NCBI RefSeq assembly: GCF_001601575.1 | Contig: NZ_LOHZ01000022.1 | Location: forward strand, 124,001-188,000 | Direction of reading: 5' to 3' | DNA from: Thermovenabulum gondwanense | GTDB taxonomy: Bacteria; Bacillota; Thermosediminibacteria; Thermosediminibacterales; Thermosediminibacteraceae | Length of the DNA: 64,000 nt | Shown here: in pieces, positions 41,170 through 49,881 of the stretch | Position numbering within the stretch: the first letter of the stretch is position 1 | How the letters are laid out: the number at the start of each line of letters is the position of its first letter | The notes under the pieces: generated by a model | Seen by the model: only the letters and a program-made list of their open reading frames with translations | Databases searched by the model: none | What the model was told of the DNA's origin: nothing | Program-made: the position numbers and the translations under genes

Positions 41170-41856
41170 TTAAGGTAAGATTATATTTGAATTTAATCTA
41201 TTTATTTCTTCTCTGATACTTTCAATAATCTCTTTGTTGTAAATTTCTTTTTTACCATTTTTTGAAGTAATAGAAAAAACCACAAAAACCTTTCCTCCGT
41301 ATTGTTCGGTAAATTTTGTATGGGATTTGGATAACCATTCTAACCAGTTATGAATCTGGGGCGTATGTTCGTAGGTTATCGGCTTAATTTGAATTCCTAT
41401 AAATTTTTTATTTATTTCTATATAAAAGTCTACGTTAAATAGCCTGTCCCATTCATCAGGAGCGGGTAATATCTTTACCCCTAATTCCTCTTCCAAGCGG
41501 CCGTATATCGTGTCGCGTTCTGTCGTGTATCCCTGGAACGTCCTATCTATTACGAGTTGATAAATGTAGTTTATACAATCTTTTTCTGTTACTTCTTCGA
41601 TTTCCGAACGTATTACCTCGGATACTTTTACAAAAAGCTTTCTTCCTATATCTTCTAAATATTCCTTGGCTGTTAGATTTAAGTCTTTTTCGTTCTTAAT
41701 TAATCTTTCTTCTAAGAGTTTTAAATAAGCCTTTTCCCATTCTTCTGGTGTCTTTGGTGATACTTCCCTGATCCACTGGGCGACCGGACCCACCATACTT
41801 TTTTTGTTTAGACCCCATCTATTTGTGGCCATATTCAGTATCCATTCTTTTGCCAT
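41170..41856 (-). CDS. MjaI-like type II restriction endonuclease
   Basis: A 228-residue protein whose start (LNMATNRWGLNKKSMVGPVA) resembles the R.MjaI family, which cuts CTAG. A PD-(D/E)xK-type core is visible as VDFYIEI...IGIQIKP. It is encoded directly after, and touches by one base, a methyltransferase gene on the same strand, the usual R-M layout. CTAG specificity is inferred from family resemblance recalled from memory. Confidence 0.7.
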   Translation of the reverse strand: MAKEWILNMATNRWGLNKKSMVGPVAQWIREVSPKTPEEWEKAYLKLLEERLIKNEKDLNLTAKEYLEDIGRKLFVKVSEVIRSEIEEVTEKDCINYIYQLVIDRTFQGYTTERDTIYGRLEEELGVKILPAPDEWDRLFNVDFYIEINKKFIGIQIKPITYEHTPQIHNWLEWLSKSHTKFTEQYGGKVFVVFSITSKNGKKEIYNKEIIESIREEINRLNSNIILP

Positions 41857-43094
41857 TAGGTATCACTTCCTTCTAATAATAAGAATTTTTCCTTAAAACG
41901 GTGAAAAATTTCGCGATCAGCTAAGGCAAGTCCGCTTTTTACTAAATAAGCGTTTACAAATATTTTGTTTTTCAAAAAGACGTAAGCATTTGCCGTATCA
42001 TTTTGAATTTGAGAATTGCCGTCAAACTTTAGAAACACTTCTTTGTTCAGGATGTAGTTTTTAAGATATTCAATGGTTTCTTTTTCTTTTTTTATTTTTA
42101 TTCCCAAAAACTTTACCTTTAACCCGCTGTCAAGTTTTACCGTATCGGGGGAAATTATTTCGGAAACATTGTAGTATTTTTCTTTATCAAAATCTATGAG
42201 CTTTGGGTTAACTACTGGGGAAGCGTCTTTGATTCTCGGGGTGTAGTTTACTTCTGAGAGCTTTATTTTATCGCGTTTTTTTATTATTTCCACCGTATGA
42301 AGAAAGTTGTCATTTTTAAGGTTGAGCTTTTTTTCAATTACTTCTAAAAACTTCGGATTTATTTCATATCCGATGCCGTTTCTTCCGAGATCTAAAGCTA
42401 CTTTCAGTGTTGTACCGCTTCCAAGAAACGGGTCGAGAACGGTTTCCCCTGTAAAGGAAAACATTTTTATAAGCCTGTAAGGCAGCTCCTCGGGAAACAT
42501 AGCTTCATGCTCTACTTGCCTTTCCCCTTTGAAGTTCCAGTGACCGCTGAAATATTCCTTCCACTCTTCCTTTGTTAAGATCGATGCGCTTTTTACTTCG
42601 GCAGGTATTTTTTCGGGGCTTTTTCCCGGTTTCTTAAAAATGAGGATAAATTCGTAATCTATTTCCACCATTCCGTTTGGTGGGTAAGGGTATGAGCCCA
42701 TTACATTTGCGCCGCCGCTTGTGTTCATTGTGGTTTTTTTCTGCCAAATTATAGAGCCCATGTAATCAAATCCTATGTCTTCGCACTGGGCTATTATTTC
42801 TGAATGCAGGGGTATAATTTTATACCTGCCGTATATTAAAGAGCGGGCAAATTGATCCCCGATGTTGATGCAAAGCCTTCGCCCATCCTTTAGCACCCTG
42901 AAACATTCCTGCCATACTCTATATAAATCCCTCAGGTATTCGTGGAGGGTTTGTCCGTAGCCTATCTGGTTTTCAACTCCATAGTCCTTGATATGCCAGT
43001 AAGGAGGAGATGTAATTATCAAATCTATTTTTTGATTTTCAATTTCGGACATATTTCTACTGTCACCAATAATGATTTTACCCCAATTGATCAT
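41856..43094 (-). CDS. DNA methyltransferase fused to a nuclease-like (SNase-fold) domain
   Basis: A 412-residue protein. The methylase part has the catalytic motif TSPPYW at residues 28-33 and the SAM motif DPFLGSGTT at about 221-229, the beta-class order (catalytic first) seen in N4-cytosine enzymes such as M.MjaI. The last 110 residues (YNVSEIISPDTVKLDSG, VKFLGIKI, NAYLVKSGLALADRE) resemble a staphylococcal-nuclease/OB fold. It is paired with the downstream endonuclease, which it should protect against. An ATTGATC start region with a weak ribosome binding site precedes it. Confidence 0.85.
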   Translation of the reverse strand: MINWGKIIIGDSRNMSEIENQKIDLIITSPPYWHIKDYGVENQIGYGQTLHEYLRDLYRVWQECFRVLKDGRRLCINIGDQFARSLIYGRYKIIPLHSEIIAQCEDIGFDYMGSIIWQKKTTMNTSGGANVMGSYPYPPNGMVEIDYEFILIFKKPGKSPEKIPAEVKSASILTKEEWKEYFSGHWNFKGERQVEHEAMFPEELPYRLIKMFSFTGETVLDPFLGSGTTLKVALDLGRNGIGYEINPKFLEVIEKKLNLKNDNFLHTVEIIKKRDKIKLSEVNYTPRIKDASPVVNPKLIDFDKEKYYNVSEIISPDTVKLDSGLKVKFLGIKIKKEKETIEYLKNYILNKEVFLKFDGNSQIQNDTANAYVFLKNKIFVNAYLVKSGLALADREIFHRFKEKFLLLEGSDT

Positions 43095-43193
43095 TTTTGG
43101 ACTCCTTTCAATGTCTGGTTGTGATAACTTTTTATGACTGCGTACATTAATATTATAACATTTGCTTTTTCGTAAAAATCAAAATTAAAAAAT

Positions 43194-46100
43194 TTACGCC
43201 GTTGAATTGTTTGAAAGGTAGCAAACCTCTTCAAGGGGCAATATTTTTTCCGCAACTATCGTGGGGGTCCTATCATCGTTTATATCGGTGGTTCCCCATA
43301 TCACCAACGGATGGGAGTATTCAAGATAGAGTTCGCATTTTTTTATTACTTCCGGAAATATTACCAGTTCCAAACTTCCCGTAAGGTCTTCGAAGCTTGC
43401 AAAAAGCATCCTTTCTCCGTTTCTCGTTCGCGCCCGCCGCATATCCGTTATTATGCCCGCGACGCATACCCTGTTCCTTTTTTGCATTTCGCATATTTGA
43501 GACAAGGTGTGGGTCCTTATTTTGGACGCGGTTCTTTCAAAAAATTCCATGGGATGCCTTGTGACGTAATGCCCTAAGGACGCAAGCTCGTGGGAGAGTT
43601 TTTCAAAGGGAGAAAAATCCGATAACATTACGTCGTCTATCAGGGGCTCAAAAGAGGGACTGCTTTCGCCGATAGAAAGCTGATTGCCGTCAATAGCTTT
43701 CGTTTCCTTTAGCACCTTTTTTAAAGCCAGAAGCAAAACGGGCCTTTTAATCCCGAAGGAATCAAAGCAGCCGGCGAGTATAAGGGATTCAAGGGATTTG
43801 GAATTTATTATTTTTTTATTTACCCTTTTTACAAAGTTGAAAAATCCTGAAAAAGGTTCTTCTTCCCTTAAAGAATATATTTCCTTGATTCCTTGAGGTC
43901 CAAGGTTCTTGATCAAGCCAAGTCCGGTTCGAATAAAAATTTTGCCTTCTTCAATTTCCGGAGTAAACCCTATGCCGCTTTTGTTTATATCAGGCAATAG
44001 AATTTGTATCCCCGAGTTTCTAGCTTCGCAGAGATATCTTTGAAGCCTTGACGGCGTATCCATATAAAGGGTGAGGAGGGAAGAAAAGTACTCCACCGGG
44101 TGGTGAACTTTCAGGTAAACCGTGTAATATGCCAAAAGCGCATAGGAAATGCTGTGAGATTTATTAAAACCGTAGTCTCCGAAAGCTTCTAACGTACTGA
44201 ATATTTCCAGGGCGGTTTTTTCTTCAATACCCTTTTTTTTCGCTCTATCTAAAAATTTCGGTTTTTCCTTTTCAATCTTTTCCTTATCCTTTTTGGCAAT
44301 AGCCCTTCTCAAAAGGTCTGCTTCGCCGAGGCTGTAATCGGCAATGATGTTTGCCGCCTGCATGAGCTGCTCCTGGTAGATGAAAACCCCGTAGGTGGAA
44401 GATAGCACATCCTCTAAAAGAGGGTGAGGGAAGGACACGGGGCTTTCTCCTCTTTTTCTCCTGACGTATTCTTCGGTCATTTTACTTGTCAGGGGGCCTG
44501 GCCTGTAGAGGGCGAGAACATCGGATATTTCCTCTATGCTTTCGGGTTTTACTTTTCTTAAAAGCGTCCGCATACCGCTGGATTCTAACTGAAAGGTAGA
44601 GGTAGTATTTCCGCTTTTTATGGCTTCGAAGGTTTTTAGATCGTACAATGGTATATCCTTTAAAGAAAGTTTTACCCCTTTTGTTTTTTCGATGAATTTC
44701 AGGGTGCTGTCTATTACGCTTAAAAACCTGAGTCCCAAAAGGTCGATTTTTACGAGGCCTAAGTCTTCCAAAGCGTACATATCCGCCTGGGTTATTATTT
44801 CCTCACCCGATGCCCTTTCTAAAGGTATGTATTCGGTTAAAGGCTTATCCGCTATAACTACTCCCGCAGAGTGCTGGGTCATATGGCGGGGTAGGCCCTG
44901 CAGTTTTTTTGCCGCGGTAAATGCCTTTTTTGTTTTTTCGTCGGAAAGAACCGCATTTTTAAAGTTCGGGCTTTGATTTATAAAGGTTTCAAGATCGACG
45001 GCGGAATAGGGGACAAGAGAAGTCAACCGGTCTACGGTTTCGTAGGGAAGCCCTATCGCCCTTCCCGTATCTCTGAGCACCGCCCTGGCCTGCAGGGTAG
45101 AAAAGGCTCCCGCATGGGCTATGTTTTCTTTACCGAATCTTTCCCTTATAAAATCTAAAACCTTCCTCCTGCCCGTATGGCAGAGGTCTACATCTATGTC
45201 GGGAGGGCTTATCCTCTCGGGGTTTAAGAACCTTTCAAAAATCAGGTTGTATTTTATCGGGTCCACATCGGTAATAAAAAGGCAGTAGGCTACGAGGCTT
45301 CCTGCCGCTGAGCCCCTTCCGGGCCCTACCATTATTCCGTTTTTTCTCGCAAAATCCACTATTTCTTTTACCACCAGAAAGTAACCCACAAAACCCGTCT
45401 TTGCTATTACGGAAAGCTCGTAAAAAAGCCTCTCTTTGACCTTCGAAGGAAGGGGATTTCCGTAGCGTATGAGGGCTCCTTCCCAGGCGATTTTTTTCAG
45501 GTATTCTTCTTCGGTAAAGCCTTCGGGCACCTTGGCCTTTGGTAAGTTTACGGTGTTAAGGTCAAGTTTTACGCTGCACCTTTTTGCAATGTATTCCGCA
45601 TTTAGCAGGGCCTCGGGTATTTCGGCAAAAAGCTTTTTCATCTCCTCTTCAGATTTAAGGTAGTGCTCCGGAGTGGTGTAGCGGGGGAACTCTTCCACTG
45701 TAGACAAAGTCTGAACCGCCATAAGCACCCTGTGAAGGGTGTAATCAGTTTTTTCAATAAAATGCACATCATTGGTGGCTACGATATCCAGTTTTAGCTC
45801 TTTGGACATGTTCAAAAGCCAGAAATTGACTTTTTTCTCCAAGGGGAGGCCGTGGTATTGAAGCTCCAGAAAAAAGTTATCCTTTCCGAAAATGTCCATG
45901 TAATTTTTCGCTTCGGTTTTCGCACCATCGATATCGCCTTTAAGGATCAATTCCGGCAACTTTCCCTTTACGCAGCCGCTTAAGGCTATGAGCCCTTTTG
46001 AATACCTGCTTAATAAGGTTTTATCCGTCCGGGGCTTAAAGTAAAAACCTTCCAGATGCGAAAGGGATATTATCTTGTAGAGGTTTTTTAGACCTTCATC

Positions 46101-46373
46101 GTTTTCGGCGAGCAAAACTAAATGATTTGGAGATTCCTTTCCCTCCCTCTTTTTCATATTGTCCACCACGTAAATTTCGCAGCCTATCAGCGGTTTTATT
46201 CCGTTTTCCATGCAGGTTTTGTAGAAAGGGACCATTCCGTATAGCCCTCCGTGATCCGTAAGGGCAAGGGAGTCAAAGGACAGGCCCCTTGCTTTTTTTA
46301 TTAAATCCTTCAGGCGGCAAAGGCCATCCAAGAGGCTGTACTCCGTATGAAGGTGAAGGTGGCAAAAGCCCAT
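43194..46373 (-). CDS. dnaE: DNA polymerase III alpha subunit (DnaE)
   Basis: A replicative polymerase of about 1059 residues. It starts with the PHP domain (HLHLHTEYSLLDG), has the family C catalytic motif PPDIDVD (about residues 388-394) and GRGSAAGS before it, the tandem helix-hairpin-helix region, and a C-terminal OB domain (VCVAGIITDMRRARTRNG). There is no proofreading exonuclease insertion, so this is the DnaE and not the PolC type. The start at 46373 follows GGAGGAG; an ATG seven codons earlier has no ribosome binding site. It is slightly shorter than many DnaE proteins but all domains are seen. Confidence 0.95.
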   Translation of the reverse strand: MGFCHLHLHTEYSLLDGLCRLKDLIKKARGLSFDSLALTDHGGLYGMVPFYKTCMENGIKPLIGCEIYVVDNMKKREGKESPNHLVLLAENDEGLKNLYKIISLSHLEGFYFKPRTDKTLLSRYSKGLIALSGCVKGKLPELILKGDIDGAKTEAKNYMDIFGKDNFFLELQYHGLPLEKKVNFWLLNMSKELKLDIVATNDVHFIEKTDYTLHRVLMAVQTLSTVEEFPRYTTPEHYLKSEEEMKKLFAEIPEALLNAEYIAKRCSVKLDLNTVNLPKAKVPEGFTEEEYLKKIAWEGALIRYGNPLPSKVKERLFYELSVIAKTGFVGYFLVVKEIVDFARKNGIMVGPGRGSAAGSLVAYCLFITDVDPIKYNLIFERFLNPERISPPDIDVDLCHTGRRKVLDFIRERFGKENIAHAGAFSTLQARAVLRDTGRAIGLPYETVDRLTSLVPYSAVDLETFINQSPNFKNAVLSDEKTKKAFTAAKKLQGLPRHMTQHSAGVVIADKPLTEYIPLERASGEEIITQADMYALEDLGLVKIDLLGLRFLSVIDSTLKFIEKTKGVKLSLKDIPLYDLKTFEAIKSGNTTSTFQLESSGMRTLLRKVKPESIEEISDVLALYRPGPLTSKMTEEYVRRKRGESPVSFPHPLLEDVLSSTYGVFIYQEQLMQAANIIADYSLGEADLLRRAIAKKDKEKIEKEKPKFLDRAKKKGIEEKTALEIFSTLEAFGDYGFNKSHSISYALLAYYTVYLKVHHPVEYFSSLLTLYMDTPSRLQRYLCEARNSGIQILLPDINKSGIGFTPEIEEGKIFIRTGLGLIKNLGPQGIKEIYSLREEEPFSGFFNFVKRVNKKIINSKSLESLILAGCFDSFGIKRPVLLLALKKVLKETKAIDGNQLSIGESSPSFEPLIDDVMLSDFSPFEKLSHELASLGHYVTRHPMEFFERTASKIRTHTLSQICEMQKRNRVCVAGIITDMRRARTRNGERMLFASFEDLTGSLELVIFPEVIKKCELYLEYSHPLVIWGTTDINDDRTPTIVAEKILPLEEVCYLSNNSTA

Positions 46374-46465
46374 ATAAAAATCTCCTCCATCCAAACATAT
46401 GTTCGATTATATTATACACAAAAAAGGAGAAATTTAAAAGAGAAAATAATTTTTGGAGGAGAAAT

Positions 46466-46882
46466 GTGATAACCGGATTTATCGCAGGTATTTTCGCTGC
46501 AACATTTTGCCTTTTTTTTAACAGCTTTCTTTACAAACTGCATAAGGATAAAGCAGTGGTTTACGAAGCGCCGTTTTTGGAAGAATTTATTAAGACCTAT
46601 ACGGCGGTTTTGTTTCGTGGGAATATTTTGTTTTCCCATTTCGGATTCGGATTGGTAGAAGGAATCTTTGATTTCCTGAAGGATGAAAGGGGGAAGATGA
46701 ACAGGACTGCGGGTTGTTTTGCGGTTTTAAGTCATATGATTTTTGGAATGATCGTTTATTATGCGGTCAAATCAGGGTATCCTGTTTTTGCAGGATTTTT
46801 AATGTCAAGCTTTCTTCATCTTTTATGGAATATTTTTATATACAGGGTGAAAAAAGATAATAAAAATAAAAGCCCGGGATGA
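46466..46882 (+). CDS. PrsW/CPBP-like small membrane protein
   Basis: A 138-residue membrane protein with about four helices. It starts at GTG 46466, 5 nt after GGAGGA; the longer upstream frame overlaps dnaE and is not supported. Motifs EAPFLEEFIKTYT, FGFGLVEGIFDF, SHMIFG and SSFLHLLWN match the EExxK / E / H pattern of PrsW-type intramembrane proteases in a shortened form. Protease activity is an inference. It diverges from dnaE and ends at a strong terminator. Confidence 0.65.
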   Translation: MITGFIAGIFAATFCLFFNSFLYKLHKDKAVVYEAPFLEEFIKTYTAVLFRGNILFSHFGFGLVEGIFDFLKDERGKMNRTAGCFAVLSHMIFGMIVYYAVKSGYPVFAGFLMSSFLHLLWNIFIYRVKKDNKNKSPG

Positions 46883-46895
46883 TTTCCCGGGTTAA
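46870..46895. terminator. Bidirectional terminator between prsW-like and trxB
   Basis: CCCGGGA and TCCCGGG around TGATT form a 7-bp GC-rich stem between convergent genes, with T/A-rich flanks on both sides. Confidence 0.8.
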
Positions 46896-46897
46896 AG

Positions 46898-48127
46898 TTA
46901 AAAAAGCGATAATTTGTCATCAATAGCAGCTGCAGAAATATCCTGAATTGGAATTATCTCCTTTATTTCCCCATCAAACATTAGGACAAGACTGGGCTCT
47001 CCTTTAATTCCCAGCCTTTGAGCCATGCTTTTTCCCTTATATACATCTATTTTGTTGAATTTTATTTCGGGGTGTTTTTTACAATATTCTTCTACCAGAG
47101 TCATTTTTTCTCTGGAAAGGGCATCGGTGGGATCGTAACATAAAACAATCTGGGATCCTTTTACTCCTTTGAATTCTTTTTCGAACATTTCCGTTTCAGC
47201 AATATATCGTTCGGCCATGAAGCCAGCGATGGCACCGTCCCCTACGGAAGTAGCCACCTGCCTTAAGGTTTTTTCTCTTACATCGCCGCAGGCAAAAACG
47301 CCCGGGATATTCGTTTCCATGTTTTCGTTGGTTATAATATAGCCTCTTTCGGTCATGTTCAATATTCCTTTAAAAATGTCTGTATTTGGTAAATAACCGA
47401 TGAAAAGGAAGCATCCGTCTACCTTAACCGGTATTTTTTCTCCCGTTTTCACATTTCGCAAAACAACGGTCTCAAGGGTTTCACCTCCGACAAATTCATC
47501 CACCATAGTATTCCAAATAAAATGAAGCTTTTCATTTTTTAATGCCTGTTCCTGAGCAACTTTATTTGCATCCATTATTCCAACGTCATGGATAACGGAA
47601 ATATAAATTTTATTGGCGAATTTGCTTAAAAATATTGATTCTTCGATTGCTGCATCGCCGCTGCCCACTACCAATACGTCTTTTCCGGTATAGTAAGCGG
47701 CGTCACATGTGGAACAAAAGGATATACCCTTGCCGAAAAGAAATTTTTCTTCATTTTTTGCGCCCGTTAAACGAGGTTTGCCGCCGGTGGCCACAATTAC
47801 AACCTTAGCGTGGTAGTCGGTTCTGAAGGTTTTAACCACCTTTGTTTCTCCTTCCAGTTCTACTCCGGTAACATCTGCGTATTTTATTTTTACACCGAAT
47901 TTTTTAACCTGCTGTTCAAAAAGTTTCATGAGGCCGGTACCGGAATTTCCTTCGGGGAAACCGGGATAATTTTCTATTTCATTTGTGTAAGTTGCAAGAC
48001 CGCCCATTAAGGACTTTTCAAGAAGGATGGTATTTAATCTTGCTCTTCCGCAGTATATGGCGGCGGTCATACCGGCTGGACCACCACCAATGACCACAAC
48101 ATCGTAGTTTTCAATATTTTTTGGCAT
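46898..48127 (-). CDS. trxB: Thioredoxin reductase with a thioredoxin-like C-terminal domain
   Basis: A 409-residue flavoprotein. The FAD site is GGGPAG (14-19), the redox-active CxxC is FCSTCDAA (Cys138/Cys141), the NADPH site GSGDAAIEE (155-163), and FACGDVRE binds FAD at the end of the core. The core ends near residue 312. About 95 further residues (VLCYDPTDALSRE, FNKIDVYKGKSMAQRLGIKG, EPSLVLMFDG) have a thioredoxin-like fold pattern but lack a CxxC. It is next to YeeE/YedE and TusA genes on the same strand, so a role in sulfur or selenium reduction is plausible. Confidence 0.92.
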   Translation of the reverse strand: MPKNIENYDVVVIGGGPAGMTAAIYCGRARLNTILLEKSLMGGLATYTNEIENYPGFPEGNSGTGLMKLFEQQVKKFGVKIKYADVTGVELEGETKVVKTFRTDYHAKVVIVATGGKPRLTGAKNEEKFLFGKGISFCSTCDAAYYTGKDVLVVGSGDAAIEESIFLSKFANKIYISVIHDVGIMDANKVAQEQALKNEKLHFIWNTMVDEFVGGETLETVVLRNVKTGEKIPVKVDGCFLFIGYLPNTDIFKGILNMTERGYIITNENMETNIPGVFACGDVREKTLRQVATSVGDGAIAGFMAERYIAETEMFEKEFKGVKGSQIVLCYDPTDALSREKMTLVEEYCKKHPEIKFNKIDVYKGKSMAQRLGIKGEPSLVLMFDGEIKEIIPIQDISAAAIDDKLSLF

Positions 48128-48200
48128 ATATTTTCCTCCTCGTTAAAATTTTCATTTTTCTCTATTATGCATTTCGGCGGGGTAATTCCCCGCCGAAATA

Positions 48201-48746
48201 TTAAGTTAAAAAGTATTTTACTAAAAGCTTGGAACCAAAATACGCACCGATAAACATGGAAAGGAAAAATAACCAGCCGTGAAGCGACATCGAAGCCGTG
48301 CCGCTAAAAAGTGCACCGATGTTTCAGCCGTAGGAAAGCCTTGCTCCGTAACCCATCATCAAGCCGCCTAAAATAGCCGCTACAACCTGCTTTCCACTTT
48401 TGATTTTTTTAATTCTGAACTGGGATGCCAGCAGTACGGCAAGAAGAGCTCCGAAAATTATTCCCAGGTTTTGAATGGAACCTCCGTCATTTAAAAAGCC
48501 ACCGGCTAACGCTTTTGCATTGGCCTCGTTTTGATAGAATGCCCAGGTTTCGGGATGAGCTCCGAAAATTTTTGCTACCCATGCGCCCCAGTGTACAAAG
48601 GGTGTAGTTACACCCCATCCATGGCCGGTAAGGATGAAAATTACAATATTTAGTAAACCGAGGAAAATAGCCCCGAGCCAGTATGGAAAAGCGTCCTTCA
48701 AGAGGGCCTTTTTAAGCTTTTCAGATTCTTCCTTATATTTACTCAC
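48201..48746 (-). CDS. YeeE/YedE transporter C-terminal half, probable selenoprotein
   Basis: Reading through an in-frame TGA at 48324-48326 gives 181 residues with a natural TAA at 48201. The sequence around it is ARLSYG-U-NIGALFSGTAS, followed by SLHGW; in other YeeE/YedE proteins a conserved Cys occupies this place (G-C-N-I-G). Forty well-conserved residues follow the TGA, which rules out simple termination. A hairpin right after the codon resembles a bacterial SECIS. Selenocysteine is therefore likely. The protein is an inner-membrane half-transporter for thiosulfate- or selenium-type substrates and pairs with the gene at 49019. Confidence 0.85.
48287..48322 (-). promoter_or_regulatory. 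SECIS-like hairpin after the in-frame UGA
   Basis: On the minus strand the hairpin starts 1 nt after TGA. The outer stem is ACATCG (48322-48317) with CGATGT (48292-48287). The inner stem is GTGC (48316-48313) with GCAC (48301-48298), with an 11-nt loop ACTTTTTAGCG and a 5-nt bulge on the 3' side. Distance and form fit a bacterial SECIS that would bind SelB. Confidence 0.65.
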
Positions 48747-48757
48747 GGTAACCCCCC

Positions 48758-48985
48758 TTACTTATTTTTTTCAATGTAAATGTACCAGTGTCCTTCCTCG
48801 ATTTCTTCTATTTCTACTGAATAGCCTTCTTTTCTTGCCCATTCAGGCACATTTTTCATAGCACAGCTGTGGTCAATTTCAACTATCAATATATCTCCTA
48901 CATTTAGCTGGTTTAACTTATTCTGGGTTTTAATTAAAGGAACCGGACAAGCTTCACCAAGACAATCAAGATGTACTTCAGCCAT
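48758..48985 (-). CDS. TusA/SirA-like sulfur-carrier protein
   Basis: A 75-residue TusA-family protein with the active-site CPVPLIKT motif (LGEACPVPL) and the usual two-strand, two-helix length. It would carry sulfur (or selenium) as a persulfide on that Cys. It sits between the two YeeE/YedE half-genes, on the same strand and closely spaced, so all three are one operon. It is a natural partner for substrate imported by the transporter. Confidence 0.92.
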   Translation of the reverse strand: MAEVHLDCLGEACPVPLIKTQNKLNQLNVGDILIVEIDHSCAMKNVPEWARKEGYSVEIEEIEEGHWYIYIEKNK

Positions 48986-49018
48986 ACAAGATAACTCCTT
49001 TCTTTAATGGTATACTGA

Positions 49019-49708
49019 TTATTCGGCTTTTCTATAGTCCCACCAAAGGGCTAACCAGTATAGGGCAAAAAGAAGTACTAATTGTCCAAAGAAAGCCAGA
49101 GGCCATCCCAACACATTGGGCAGGAAAATGGATGGAGCATTTTTTATCACGTTGGCTTTCCACCATCCAAAGTGATAAGCCCCGAGAGCAGATCCTGCGA
49201 TAAAGAATACAAGTGCAATCATATTCATTATATAGGCTTCTCCTACCCTCATCAGTGTTCCTGAAGCGCAGCCGCCCGCTATTACCGCACCAATACCGAA
49301 TATAATACCGCCTATGATGGTGTGGATACCTACGGGGCTTATATTTCCGGGTACTGGTTTTCCAGCTGAAAATGCATTGTATTGAATAGCTGCGAATCCA
49401 ACTGTGGCAATCATAATTGCTATTAATACGGCTCTCAAAAGGGATGTGCTTCCTGTTAGAAAAGGATCCCGGGTGGCAGCAGTAAAGCAAAACCTGGAAC
49501 GCTGAAGGACAAAACCAAGAGCAATGCCCAGCATCCACCTTATCGCAAGGGGGGCTTTAATATTTGAAAGGAATACTCCGAAAAGAATTATTGCTGCAAG
49601 AAGAGCAATTCCATAGCCCAATTGGTTCTTCTTTTTAACAGAGGGTTTTGCAGTTACCGTATGAACCCTGGATTTTAATGAAGCCTGAGGCTGTTCCAAT
49701 ACCAACAC
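49019..49708 (-). CDS. YeeE/YedE transporter N-terminal half
   Basis: A 229-residue membrane protein with about five helices and the YeeE/YedE motifs RSRFCFTAATRDPF and GGCASGTLMRVGE. Full-length YeeE/YedE proteins are about 350-400 residues; here the C-terminal half is a separate gene two places downstream. The start is behind AGGAGGTG. It is divergent from a LysR-type regulator, with 173 bp of AT-rich DNA between them that should hold both promoters. Confidence 0.9.
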   Translation of the reverse strand: MLVLEQPQASLKSRVHTVTAKPSVKKKNQLGYGIALLAAIILFGVFLSNIKAPLAIRWMLGIALGFVLQRSRFCFTAATRDPFLTGSTSLLRAVLIAIMIATVGFAAIQYNAFSAGKPVPGNISPVGIHTIIGGIIFGIGAVIAGGCASGTLMRVGEAYIMNMIALVFFIAGSALGAYHFGWWKANVIKNAPSIFLPNVLGWPLAFFGQLVLLFALYWLALWWDYRKAE

Positions 49709-49881
49709 CTCCTAATTGATGTGAAGGCCTTCACTTTCTCATGATATAATTATAAAACCATTTAAAATTAATGTAAAATTATTAAAAATTATACCGTTAT
49801 AAGAATTATTTATATTAAATAAATATGATATAATAATATTAAGCATAATTACCGCTTTTGCGGAAAAAATAAGGTGATAAA

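Noticed and set aside
46289-46465. N-terminal extension of the PrsW-like protein.
   Set aside because: It overlaps the start of dnaE on the other strand, and the ribosome binding site points to GTG 46466.
48324-48746. A 140-residue YeeE/YedE half ending at the TGA.
   Set aside because: Conserved-looking coding sequence continues for 40 residues after the TGA and a SECIS-like hairpin follows, so read-through as selenocysteine is preferred.
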